A stretch of 9,105 nucleotides of DNA from DASUVJ01 sp036378995. Its GTDB lineage: Bacteria > Patescibacteriota > Saccharimonadia > Saccharimonadales > Saccharimonadaceae. Below are positions 1-5,817 of this stretch, piece after piece. A model generated the notes under the pieces. The model was not told the DNA's origin, did no database searches, and saw only the letters and a program-made list of their open reading frames with translations. Numbering within the stretch: position 1 is the stretch's first letter; each line of letters begins with the position of its first letter. The stretch is taken from the NCBI GenBank assembly GCA_036378995.1, contig DASUVJ010000053.1:1-9105 (forward strand). The letters are read 5' to 3'. Position numbers and translations under genes: made by a program.

Positions 1-187
1 CGCCTGGCTTTGCGGCAACGGCCTGAGCGTCGGTATCGGCATCGGCAAGTGCGCTTCCGCTGGTGACGTTCTGAACCTTCTTTACGATCTTGCCTTCTGG
101 GTGCCATGCAAGCGTTGTTTGAGCAACGGCGCCAACAGCAAGAATGCTAGTTACACCTACTGCGAGTAGTATTTTGCTAATAGTCAT
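1..187 (-). CDS. Secreted protein with N-terminal signal peptide, partial (C-terminus off the left edge)
   Basis: The first 62 residues are visible, beginning MTISKILLAVGVTSILAVGA and running open to the left edge. The N-terminus is a typical Sec signal peptide: a short start with one Lys, a hydrophobic core at about residues 6-22, then an Ala/Thr-rich region with plausible cleavage after AVA (22) or TLA (27). The mature part begins near W28-H-P-E-G-K, followed by an Ala/Asp-rich, probably flexible stretch. The ATG start at 187 is fixed by GGAGGA (203..198) ten bases upstream and by a very good promoter further up. The function is not recognisable from this fragment. It is probably a surface or secreted protein, and the strong promoter and ribosome site suggest it is well expressed. 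It is divergent from the lipid kinase gene. Confidence 0.75.
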   Translation of the reverse strand, partial: MTISKILLAVGVTSILAVGAVAQTTLAWHPEGKIVKKVQNVTSGSALADADTDAQAVAAKPG

Positions 188-257
188 TTCGATCTATTCC
201 TCCGATTGATTAATTCTCCGGGGCAGCCTCTCAAAGCTGGAGCAGGGATTGGTGTCT

Positions 258-286
258 ATATTACTACAAATTAACAAAAAAGTCAA
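258..286 (-). promoter_or_regulatory. Sigma-70 type promoter for the secreted-protein gene
   Basis: Read on the minus strand, the -35 is TTGACT (286..281), the spacer is exactly 17 bases, and the -10 is TAATAT (263..258). Five of six bases match consensus in each box. The predicted start near 251 gives a leader of about 60 nt that contains the GGAGGA site. The leader could fold weakly (CAGC/GCTG with flanking CTCC/GGAG), but the G-run bulge makes this unconvincing as a regulator. Confidence 0.75.
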
Positions 287-327
287 GGATATTATCTAAA
301 TATACTGCTCATGCTTGTGGCGCGTAG

Positions 328-333
328 TATAGT
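328..333 (+). promoter_or_regulatory. Possible -10 box for the lipid kinase gene
   Basis: TATAGT lies 20 bases before the TTG start, preceded by TAG. No convincing -35 is visible 16-18 bases upstream, so this is a weak call. A start near 340 would leave a very short leader still containing GGAG at 342-345. Confidence 0.35.
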
Positions 334-353
334 AGGAGTACGGAGACTCAATT

Positions 354-1268
354 TTGCCCAAAACGGATATAAAAAGCTTATCTGCCGCCCTTATCGTCAA
401 TACGCGCTCAAGACGCGGCGCTGATCTGTTTGACCAGGCATTAAATACACTTAAGGCCGAGTCGTTTAATCTTACGGCTGTCTACCCCGTCAAGCATCCG
501 GCTGAACTGATTGCGACGGTAGAGAGAGCACTTTCTGAAGGCGCGGAGCTTATTATTTTAGGGAGTGGCGACGGTACAGTAAGTGAAGTAGTTGACGCTT
601 TGGCGCATCATAAGGCGATTCTAGGCTTTTTGCCCCTTGGCACGACGAACAACTTTGTCCGCACCCTCTCCATCCCTCTTACCGTAGATGGTGCGATCAA
701 GACGCTACATACCGGTAAAGTAGCAAAAGTCGGCCTGGGGTTGGTTGATGATGATTATTTTGCCAATGTGAGTGCCATTGGGCTCAGTGCCTCCATCGCG
801 AAGATGGTAACCAATACGCAAAAACGGTGGCTGGGTCGATTTGCCTATTTAATAACAGGAATTCGCGCCATCGCTCGGCAAAAGCCTTTTAAGGCGACAC
901 TAAAGTCAGCTGAAGGCACATTAAAAAATATATCGGCATGGCAAATTGTTATTGCCAATGGTAAGTTTCACGCTGGCCGCGAGTTAAGCAAGGGTGCGCA
1001 TATCGCAAAAGAGCGGCTGACCGTTTATTACGTAGAGGGTACTTCCCGGTGGCAATTGATCAGCGCTCTTGTTGGATATTGGCTCGGAATAGATGCGCAG
1101 CTTAAGCATGTGACGTACTTTGAGACCTCCTCCATTGAAATCCTGACAGATCCGATGCAAAGGCTGGAGATAGATGGCGAATTGAAAGCTGAAACTCCCG
1201 TGCGCGTCCGCTTGGCCCCTGCCGCGCTTAAAGTTATTGTCCCTGATCACTTTAATGACGAACACTAG
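354..1268 (+). CDS. Diacylglycerol/lipid kinase family protein (YegS/BmrU type)
   Basis: The 304-residue product matches the usual length of bacterial diacylglycerol kinase catalytic-domain proteins, which transfer phosphate from ATP to diacylglycerol or a related lipid or sphingoid base at the membrane surface. Visible motifs are the N-terminal LIVNTRSRRGADLF (13-26), the nucleotide-binding GSGDGT (70-75, a variant of GGDGT), LPLGTTNNFVR (93-103, corresponding to GTxNDFAR), the glycine-containing NVSAIGLSA (138-146), and IDGE (273-276) near the end of the beta-sandwich C-terminal domain. The start is TTG at 354: GGAG at 342-345 sits eight bases upstream and there is no alternative ATG nearby. 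The real substrate cannot be told from sequence. The acyltransferase-like gene about 700 bases downstream suggests phospholipid turnover, but the two genes have separate promoters. There is no signal peptide or membrane span, as expected for a cytosolic, membrane-associated enzyme. Confidence 0.88.
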   Translation: MPKTDIKSLSAALIVNTRSRRGADLFDQALNTLKAESFNLTAVYPVKHPAELIATVERALSEGAELIILGSGDGTVSEVVDALAHHKAILGFLPLGTTNNFVRTLSIPLTVDGAIKTLHTGKVAKVGLGLVDDDYFANVSAIGLSASIAKMVTNTQKRWLGRFAYLITGIRAIARQKPFKATLKSAEGTLKNISAWQIVIANGKFHAGRELSKGAHIAKERLTVYYVEGTSRWQLISALVGYWLGIDAQLKHVTYFETSSIEILTDPMQRLEIDGELKAETPVRVRLAPAALKVIVPDHFNDEH

Positions 1269-1288
1269 CACCGCGTTGTGTGATGCGC

Positions 1289-1294
1289 TACAAT
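1289..1294 (+). promoter_or_regulatory. -10 box placed for a leaderless prepilin mRNA
   Basis: TACAAT ends eight bases before the ATG at 1303, so transcription would start at or one or two bases before the start codon. The -35 position 17 bases upstream (TAGCAC) is weak. AAAGG at 1295-1299 is too close to the ATG to be a good ribosome site. Confidence 0.45.
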
Positions 1295-1302
1295 AAAGGC
1301 AC

Positions 1303-1956
1303 ATGAAACGGCTTATGCTAAAAACGCGCCCATCATCAGGTTTTACGATTGTTGAACAGCTGATTGTTATCGGGATTATTGTTATTCTTGCCGCAATTGC
1401 TACAGTGGCGTATACAAGTGTTCAGCGAGATTCGCGTGACCGTGCCCGCGAGGCGGATGTTGCTGTTATTATGAACGCACTTGAGGAATACTACGAAAAA
1501 AATGGCGAGTATCCTGCTAACGATCAGATTAACACGACAAACAGCGCTACTATTTTGCCAAATTACAATACGACTAAAGCACTTTTACCTGACTTAAAGG
1601 ATGAAGATTTGGACGGACCGGACGGATATCATTTTTACGCAGGCTGTATAAATGCGTCTTGCTCCAATACCTCGGCTAACTGGGAAACCTATCACACGAA
1701 GGCATACTATTATTCATCACGCTTAACAACATCAACGGCTGGCCAATATGTGTACGTGCAAACGCCTGCTAGCTACGGCAATAACAAAGGCTGGGGCTGT
1801 AGCATCTATACTTATTATGATGATCCGGGATATTTTATTGCCTGGAAGAGCGAAGTAACGGGACTTTGGATATTCAAGCGCAGCATCCGCGGGATTGTTA
1901 ACATCAGCAATTACAGCGGTGGCCCTACCGCGCCGCAGACCTGTACGTTTAGCTAA
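1303..1956 (+). CDS. Type IV prepilin-like protein with class III signal peptide
   Basis: The 217-residue protein starts with a short basic leader ending in SSG (residues 11-13), followed by FTIVEQLIVIGIIVILAAI. This is the classic prepilin peptidase site: Gly at -1, Phe at +1 (residue 14) and Glu at +5 (residue 18), then a hydrophobic helix to about residue 37. PilD-type peptidase would cut after G13 and methylate F14. The next segment (about 42-70) is a charged helix ending in NGEYP, typical of pilins and pseudopilins. An acidic loop (DLKDEDLDGPDGY, 97-109) recalls the calcium loop of GspG-like pseudopilins. The C-terminal part is rich in Tyr, Asn and Ser with four cysteines (115, 120, 166, 214) that could form two disulfides, suggesting an extracytoplasmic globular head. 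No PilB, PilC, PilD or PilM homologues are in the window. It may be a minor or major pilin or a pseudopilin. Confidence 0.85.
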   Translation: MKRLMLKTRPSSGFTIVEQLIVIGIIVILAAIATVAYTSVQRDSRDRAREADVAVIMNALEEYYEKNGEYPANDQINTTNSATILPNYNTTKALLPDLKDEDLDGPDGYHFYAGCINASCSNTSANWETYHTKAYYYSSRLTTSTAGQYVYVQTPASYGNNKGWGCSIYTYYDDPGYFIAWKSEVTGLWIFKRSIRGIVNISNYSGGPTAPQTCTFS

Positions 1957-1958
1957 AC

Positions 1959-1970
1959 ATAGACGTCTAT
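1959..1970. promoter_or_regulatory. 12-bp perfect palindrome overlapping a -35 box
   Basis: ATAGACGTCTAT reads identically on both strands. It lies between the prepilin stop (1956) and the acyltransferase start, and covers the candidate -35 (TAGACG, 1960-1965). CATAG (1958-1962) and CTATG (1976-1980) also form an outer inverted repeat. This position is what one expects of an operator for a dimeric repressor, but no regulator is identified. A terminator is less likely because no T-run follows. Confidence 0.4.
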
Positions 1971-1988
1971 ACCGGCTATGTGTATAGT
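1960..1988 (+). promoter_or_regulatory. Promoter for the acyltransferase-like gene, probably leaderless
   Basis: TAGACG (four of six to the -35 consensus), a 17-base spacer, then TATAGT at 1983-1988. A second TATAGT follows directly at 1989-1994. With the first -10, transcription would begin at about the GTG start codon (1997). No Shine-Dalgarno sequence is present before that codon. Confidence 0.5.
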
Positions 1989-1996
1989 TATAGTTT

Positions 1997-2842
1997 GTGA
2001 TCGACCACGAACTTACCTTGACTGACTCTCGCCCTGCTCGACTGCCCCGTTTTTTGCGCGAAATTGAAGAGCTGGGTGGAGAAATAGGATTTATAAATGC
2101 CGTTCAGGAGACGTTACGACGGGACAATATCAGTGTTGATGTCGTTGATGGTGACTTTGAGCAGCTTCAGCAGCATGAGGACGGTATTCTTTTTGTCGGT
2201 GATCATAAGAATCAATGGGAATTCGTGGCGTTGATGGACATGCTTGCACGAATGGGCCGCGATGACATGATTAATATCGCAAAATTTTATGTAAAACGTC
2301 AGATTCATCAGGCGCTTGGCGGTGCAGCGTCTCGTTTGGTGGCTCCGGTATATCCACGGTTACTTGCAAGTGATCGTGAAGAACGAGCTAATTCAGAGCT
2401 CCTTAATCGCTTTCTCTACCGTAAGTTTTTATTGACCATGGAAGAGTCGGCCGAGGTGAATGAACAAGTTTTAGGCATGGCTAGCGAGCGTCTTGACGAG
2501 GGTGGGATTGTGAACATATTCCCTACGGGAAGTGTGGTAGATGCGAGAACGCATGAATGGCGAGCTGGCGTGGGGCGGATTATTCGCGATGTTCCCGATG
2601 AACGAAAGCCGGATATTCTCGTGGCTTCATATGCGATGCGAGATGCTTCTCGCATGCGATTAGTCGGTGCCGTTGCTGCTCGTGGTTGGGGGATATTCGG
2701 ACGTCCGCAGTCAATGGAAGTGTCACTTGGGCCGCTTGTTACGGCCTCCGATGTCGTGGAGTCTTTGCCGGTGTCGCTGCAGCGCGACCCGGATGCCATT
2801 ACAGAGCAGCTACGACGGGATTTCTTGACGAATTTTAATTAA
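1997..2842 (+). CDS. Divergent PlsC-like acyltransferase family protein
   Basis: The 281-residue protein has the layout of the PlsC/glycerolipid acyltransferase superfamily, whose members transfer an acyl chain to lysophosphatidate or similar acceptors. The hydrophobic strand GILFVGDH (63-70) leads into H70-KNQW-E75. This corresponds to the catalytic HX4D motif but with Glu in place of Asp. GGIVNIFPTGSV (169-180) corresponds to the FPEGxR substrate motif, again altered (FPTGS). W188-RAGVGRII (188-196) and ILVASYAM (207-214) fit the following conserved segments of the fold. The start is GTG at 1997; no better start lies upstream, and the promoter position supports a leaderless transcript. There is no signal peptide or obvious membrane helix. 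The changed catalytic box means activity is uncertain. It could be an acyltransferase for a different acceptor or a non-catalytic relative. The gene converges on the GH15-like gene with an 8-bp tail overlap. Confidence 0.55.
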   Translation: MIDHELTLTDSRPARLPRFLREIEELGGEIGFINAVQETLRRDNISVDVVDGDFEQLQQHEDGILFVGDHKNQWEFVALMDMLARMGRDDMINIAKFYVKRQIHQALGGAASRLVAPVYPRLLASDREERANSELLNRFLYRKFLLTMEESAEVNEQVLGMASERLDEGGIVNIFPTGSVVDARTHEWRAGVGRIIRDVPDERKPDILVASYAMRDASRMRLVGAVAARGWGIFGRPQSMEVSLGPLVTASDVVESLPVSLQRDPDAITEQLRRDFLTNFN

Positions 2843-4589
2843 GCGTAGACGTCGCTTGTAAGAGTCCGATCGTCTGGCGTGCCATGGCGCTGCTCCAGTT
2901 GAGCGGCGTGTGCGGCGAAGGCACATCGATTATTGTGCCTGACGGGAGCTCATATGTAACGTAACATTCCGGCAGACGGTATGGCTGAACATGACGGATT
3001 TCGTAGCTTCCTTCTGCGCCAAGTACTGCATGGTATTGTTTTGGGCCTGTGATAAGGGAGAGCACCCTATTGAGATATCTGTTTGCAAGATGGTGATATT
3101 CACCAGCGTCCTGGAGGCGGCCTTCATCTCGCGACTCATTACCACGGCGTGCTGCCCATGCCGACAACTGACCCAGTGGATGAGTCCAGGCGGCTGGTCG
3201 TCCGGGCGGCGTCAGTTCATTGCGAAGTGATTGTTTCATGTCCAGATCGATTTCACCATCACGCTCGTCAGCCTCTGCTTTGACAAAGCGTTTTATGGCA
3301 CGAATAATCAGTTGCACTTCATTTGTATGGAAGTTAACTCGCTGGTAAGAATCATTCTCGTAGCGGTACATGCCGTTTGTGAGGGGATCGTCGAGGTGCG
3401 ATAACTCTTCAAGGACAAGGTCTTCGATCTCTCTTATCCCGAGTCTTACTTGTTCTTTACCGATAGGAATTCCTTCCTCGGCTAAAAGCTTCGGGAGGTC
3501 ATACATCAGCACGTACGTGAGCGCCGCGTCAGCTTTTCTATGTTTGATTGTTTCCTCGGGATAGTCTGGAGATTCGTAGGGTAATCGTTCGCCTACTTCC
3601 TTGAGACCGGCTTTATAGAGACGCTCTGCTGCTTCGGCGAAGCCTTCCGTAGTACCTTGATGGCGGTCTGCAAGAAACGTCATGTCTTCTAGCTCTGACA
3701 TGCTCAGGATTTTATGCAGCAACGCTGTTTCGACTGCCATGACGGAAGTTCTTGCAGCCTCGTTCTCTTCCCATGAACCGGAGCTTTTGTAATTCGGAAA
3801 CCCAACCGAGTCAAGAAAAGGCACGATGGAAGCAAGGAATTTTTTATGGCTAGGAGAGAGCGAATCTGCCGTAATGAAGCCTTTTTCTATGGCATCGAGC
3901 GCGAGGAATCCCAGCATCTGGAAACTGTCCTGCTTGTTGCGCCAACCGTTAGGGTTCTTTCCTTCCATATCACCAAAATGAAGAGAAATATGCGGCCAGT
4001 CTGCCTGGCCGACGGCCTCCCCTTGATCAATAACGGCTTCAAAACGAGCGAGCTGAGCTGGCGTGGAGATGAGATGAAGCGCACTAAAAAGAAGCGTGCG
4101 CGCCTCATCGCCTTCACTCGCATATTTTTCAGGGTCCTGGAAGTATAATGCCATCAGTGCGCTGGCTGCCTGGATATGATCACGGAGGTAAAGCATAGAC
4201 GCCATCTCGCCGTGGTTGGGTGTATCGGCGTTTATTTCTGTGGCTGCGACGATAGTGACGGGTTCAACTTTCCCGTCGATGTGAACGGATAGTCCCGATA
4301 TAGTCGGGATAGAGAGGGTTCCCTCTTCAGTTAGCCTGGATTCAAGAGCCGCGAGCTCTGCCGGTGTGTAGTCGGCTTTTGCAAACGCTGAAAGATCGGG
4401 ATTGGCGAACCAAAGCCCTGTTTCTTCTGAGTAGACGCGCGGATTGTCGCTATTTTTTGCTTCCAGCTCCGCGAGTAGGCTCTCGTCCTCCGCCTGGACG
4501 GTGGGCAGATCAATAGTGTCATCCTGGAGGAGTGTCTCTCTGACAGTTGCCGCGTGTCGCGTTCCGGTAAAACTGGTCGTTAGCGTCAT
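2835..4589 (-). CDS. GH15/phosphorylase kinase alpha-like (alpha/alpha)6-barrel protein
   Basis: The 584-residue protein shows scattered motifs of the family uniting GH15 glucoamylases with phosphorylase kinase alpha/beta. They are RDHIQAASALMAL (136-148); NGWRNKQDSFQMLG (214-227); SGSWEENEAARTSVMAVETA (270-289), which fits the block carrying the GH15 general acid Glu; YRYENDSYQR (408-417); AAWTHPLGQLSAW (466-478); LPECY (539-543), where the second catalytic Glu is expected; and TPLNWSSAMAR (561-571). Both carboxylates may thus be kept, favouring an enzyme acting on alpha-glucans or related oligosaccharides over a purely regulatory subunit. No signal peptide is seen, so it should be cytoplasmic, unlike secreted glucoamylases. 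I chose the ATG at 4589: the in-frame TTG 16 codons upstream (4637) falls in the predicted -35 box of this gene. No strong ribosome site precedes the ATG. The last eight bases overlap the end of the acyltransferase gene. The exact substrate is unknown. Confidence 0.7.
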   Translation of the reverse strand: MTLTTSFTGTRHAATVRETLLQDDTIDLPTVQAEDESLLAELEAKNSDNPRVYSEETGLWFANPDLSAFAKADYTPAELAALESRLTEEGTLSIPTISGLSVHIDGKVEPVTIVAATEINADTPNHGEMASMLYLRDHIQAASALMALYFQDPEKYASEGDEARTLLFSALHLISTPAQLARFEAVIDQGEAVGQADWPHISLHFGDMEGKNPNGWRNKQDSFQMLGFLALDAIEKGFITADSLSPSHKKFLASIVPFLDSVGFPNYKSSGSWEENEAARTSVMAVETALLHKILSMSELEDMTFLADRHQGTTEGFAEAAERLYKAGLKEVGERLPYESPDYPEETIKHRKADAALTYVLMYDLPKLLAEEGIPIGKEQVRLGIREIEDLVLEELSHLDDPLTNGMYRYENDSYQRVNFHTNEVQLIIRAIKRFVKAEADERDGEIDLDMKQSLRNELTPPGRPAAWTHPLGQLSAWAARRGNESRDEGRLQDAGEYHHLANRYLNRVLSLITGPKQYHAVLGAEGSYEIRHVQPYRLPECYVTYELPSGTIIDVPSPHTPLNWSSAMARQTIGLLQATSTLN

Positions 4590-4608
4590 AATTTTCGGTT
4601 GTGCCCTA

Positions 4609-4637
4609 GTTATAACACTTATGCTCCAGGGCCGCAA
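4609..4637 (-). promoter_or_regulatory. Promoter for the GH15-like gene
   Basis: On the minus strand, TTGCGG (4637..4632), a 17-base spacer and TATAAC (4614..4609). The predicted start near 4602 gives a leader of about 12 nt before the ATG at 4589. It is back to back with the erm-like gene's promoter. Confidence 0.5.
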
Positions 4638-4651
4638 TAAAATGACTGTAG

Positions 4652-4657
4652 TATAAT
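4652..4657 (+). promoter_or_regulatory. -10 box for the erm-like gene
   Basis: A consensus TATAAT 14 bases before the ATG at 4672, so the leader would be only about 8 nt. No good -35 lies 16-18 bases upstream and no Shine-Dalgarno is present. There is no room for the leader-peptide attenuator that controls inducible erm genes. Confidence 0.5.
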
Positions 4658-4671
4658 AAACTTACTTATTC

Positions 4672-5406
4672 ATGAAACGACTTGCTCATTACTCTCAGTA
4701 TTTTCTTCGCAGTCCATCTCTTATAAAAGAGCTGGTTGGCCACTCATCTATTAAAAAGACAGATGTTGTTTACGATATTGGTGCTGGTAGTGGAGTGATC
4801 TCATCGGTACTTGCGAGTCGAAGTAAGTCTGTTGTGGCAGTAGAATACGAGCCGCGGATGGCTAATAAATTGCGTGAGAACATGGCAAAGCATCCGAATG
4901 TAAAAGTTCACGAGGGTGATTTTTTGTCGATGCCGCTACCTAAGGTTCCATATAAAATATTCTCGAACATCCCCTTCCATCTTAGTTCGCCTATCGTCCG
5001 CCGACTTGCCGAAGCGGATAATCCGCCGGCGGCAGTGTATTTGGTGGTTCAAAAACAATTTGCAAACAAGCTACTGCCCGATTCGGATCGGTTCACCGGG
5101 CAGCTGGGGATGCAAATAGGTCCGATTTTTGCCGTAAAGATCCGTCGGCCGCTGAGACGGACGGATTTTTGGCCGCACCCTAATGTCGATACCGTCCTTT
5201 TGGAGATGCTCCGTCGCGACGAGCCTTTAGTTGCCATCGAACAAATGCCAGCCTATCGTCGCTTTGTCGCAGATTGCTTTGCGGACCCGAAGGTATTTGC
5301 CAAGATGCCTCGGTCATCGGTTGGTTTGCCATCGGATGTGAAGCCATCTCAAATGAAGCTCTCTGATTGGACAAAGCTTTTTAGTATTCAAAAACTATAT
5401 CGCTAG
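4672..5406 (+). CDS. Erm-like rRNA (adenine-N6)-methyltransferase
   Basis: The 244-residue protein belongs to the KsgA/Erm group of S-adenosylmethionine-dependent enzymes that methylate adenine N6 in rRNA. Motifs in order are SQYFLRSPSLIKELV (8-22, the SQNFL region); VVYDIGAGSG (32-41, SAM-binding motif I); VVAVEYEP (54-61, motif II with the acidic residue contacting the ribose); EGDFLSMPLP (81-90); the catalytic SNIPFHLSSPIVRRL (98-112); and WPHPNVDTVLLEMLRR (167-182). NIPF, rather than the NLPY usual in KsgA, and the short C-terminus ending KLFSIQKLYR (like the Erm ending LFxxYKLF) favour Erm, which modifies 23S rRNA A2058 and lowers macrolide, lincosamide and streptogramin B binding. The ATG at 4672 is chosen for its position after TATAAT, as no Shine-Dalgarno is visible. 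Whether it confers resistance or is a housekeeping modifier is not known. Confidence 0.82.
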   Translation: MKRLAHYSQYFLRSPSLIKELVGHSSIKKTDVVYDIGAGSGVISSVLASRSKSVVAVEYEPRMANKLRENMAKHPNVKVHEGDFLSMPLPKVPYKIFSNIPFHLSSPIVRRLAEADNPPAAVYLVVQKQFANKLLPDSDRFTGQLGMQIGPIFAVKIRRPLRRTDFWPHPNVDTVLLEMLRRDEPLVAIEQMPAYRRFVADCFADPKVFAKMPRSSVGLPSDVKPSQMKLSDWTKLFSIQKLYR

Positions 5407-5432
5407 ATACATACACATCATAGGTATATAAT
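5404..5432 (+). promoter_or_regulatory. Promoter for the GC-rich orphan gene
   Basis: TAGATA (four of six to the -35 consensus, starting on the TAG stop of the erm-like gene), a 17-base spacer and a perfect TATAAT at 5427-5432. The predicted start is near 5439, just before CCCCTATGTGGGG (5441-5453), a small hairpin that would cap the 5' end of the mRNA. Confidence 0.55.
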
Positions 5433-5483
5433 AGATCTTACCCCTATGTGGGGCGCGCTAAGTCGCCAACCGGAAGGAAGATC

Positions 5484-5798
5484 ATGCTCGGTAAGCCGTG
5501 TATCAACCTGACGTTCCAGCCCACTGCACGCGAAGGACACCAGTACCTCGCCATCACGACTGAGGGCGGAGGTATTCTGCCTCATCACGTGAGGAGCTGC
5601 CTGGAGCGCAGGATCACCTGCGGAGACGGCCAGTACCTGGTGTTCGGCGGGGATGGCACGACGGTCGTCAACCTGTACGAGCCGACGCCCCTCCCCTGGG
5701 ACGAGCTGCTGACGGAAGTCGAGAAGGCTCTTCGGGCCGAGTACGAGGGCGTGGAGATCACTCTCCCGCCTGTCTCCGCATCGGCCAGTACGGCCTGA
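5484..5798 (+). CDS. Hypothetical protein, 104 residues, in a GC-rich island
   Basis: I do not recognise this protein. It begins MLGKPCINLTFQP and seems to be a small soluble alpha/beta protein. Beta-prone stretches are at about 7-12 (INLTFQ), 21-25, 53-56 (YLVF) and 61-67. One clear acidic amphipathic helix follows (about 74-90, WDELLTEVEKALRAEYE), and the tail is Pro/Ser/Ala-rich. Cysteines are at 6, 40 and 47. There is no signal peptide or membrane span. ATG 5484 is preferred over GTG 5448 because AAGGA (5474-5478) precedes it at five bases. Codon use differs sharply from the neighbours: about four-fifths of third positions are G or C by hand count, with CTG, GTC, ATC and ACG frequent. It is also the only gene here ending in TGA. 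A separate promoter and terminal hairpins make it a self-contained unit, possibly acquired by transfer. An overlapping open frame exists on the other strand, but it lacks a start context. Confidence 0.7.
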   Translation: MLGKPCINLTFQPTAREGHQYLAITTEGGGILPHHVRSCLERRITCGDGQYLVFGGDGTTVVNLYEPTPLPWDELLTEVEKALRAEYEGVEITLPPVSASASTA

Positions 5799-5817
5799 CC
5801 GAACACGGAGGAGGCAT

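Noticed and set aside
2842..2857. AAGCG-TAGACGT-CGCTT as a terminator between the convergent genes
   Set aside because: Only five base pairs, no T-run on either side, and it lies within the coding sequence of the GH15-like gene.
3846..4148. 100-codon plus-strand frame inside the GH15-like gene
   Set aside because: The opposite strand carries a long protein with family motifs. This frame has no ribosome site and no recognisable sequence.
4590..4637. N-terminal extension of the GH15-like protein from a TTG at 4637
   Set aside because: That TTG is part of the predicted -35 box, and the extension would overlap the divergent promoter region. The ATG at 4589 fits better.
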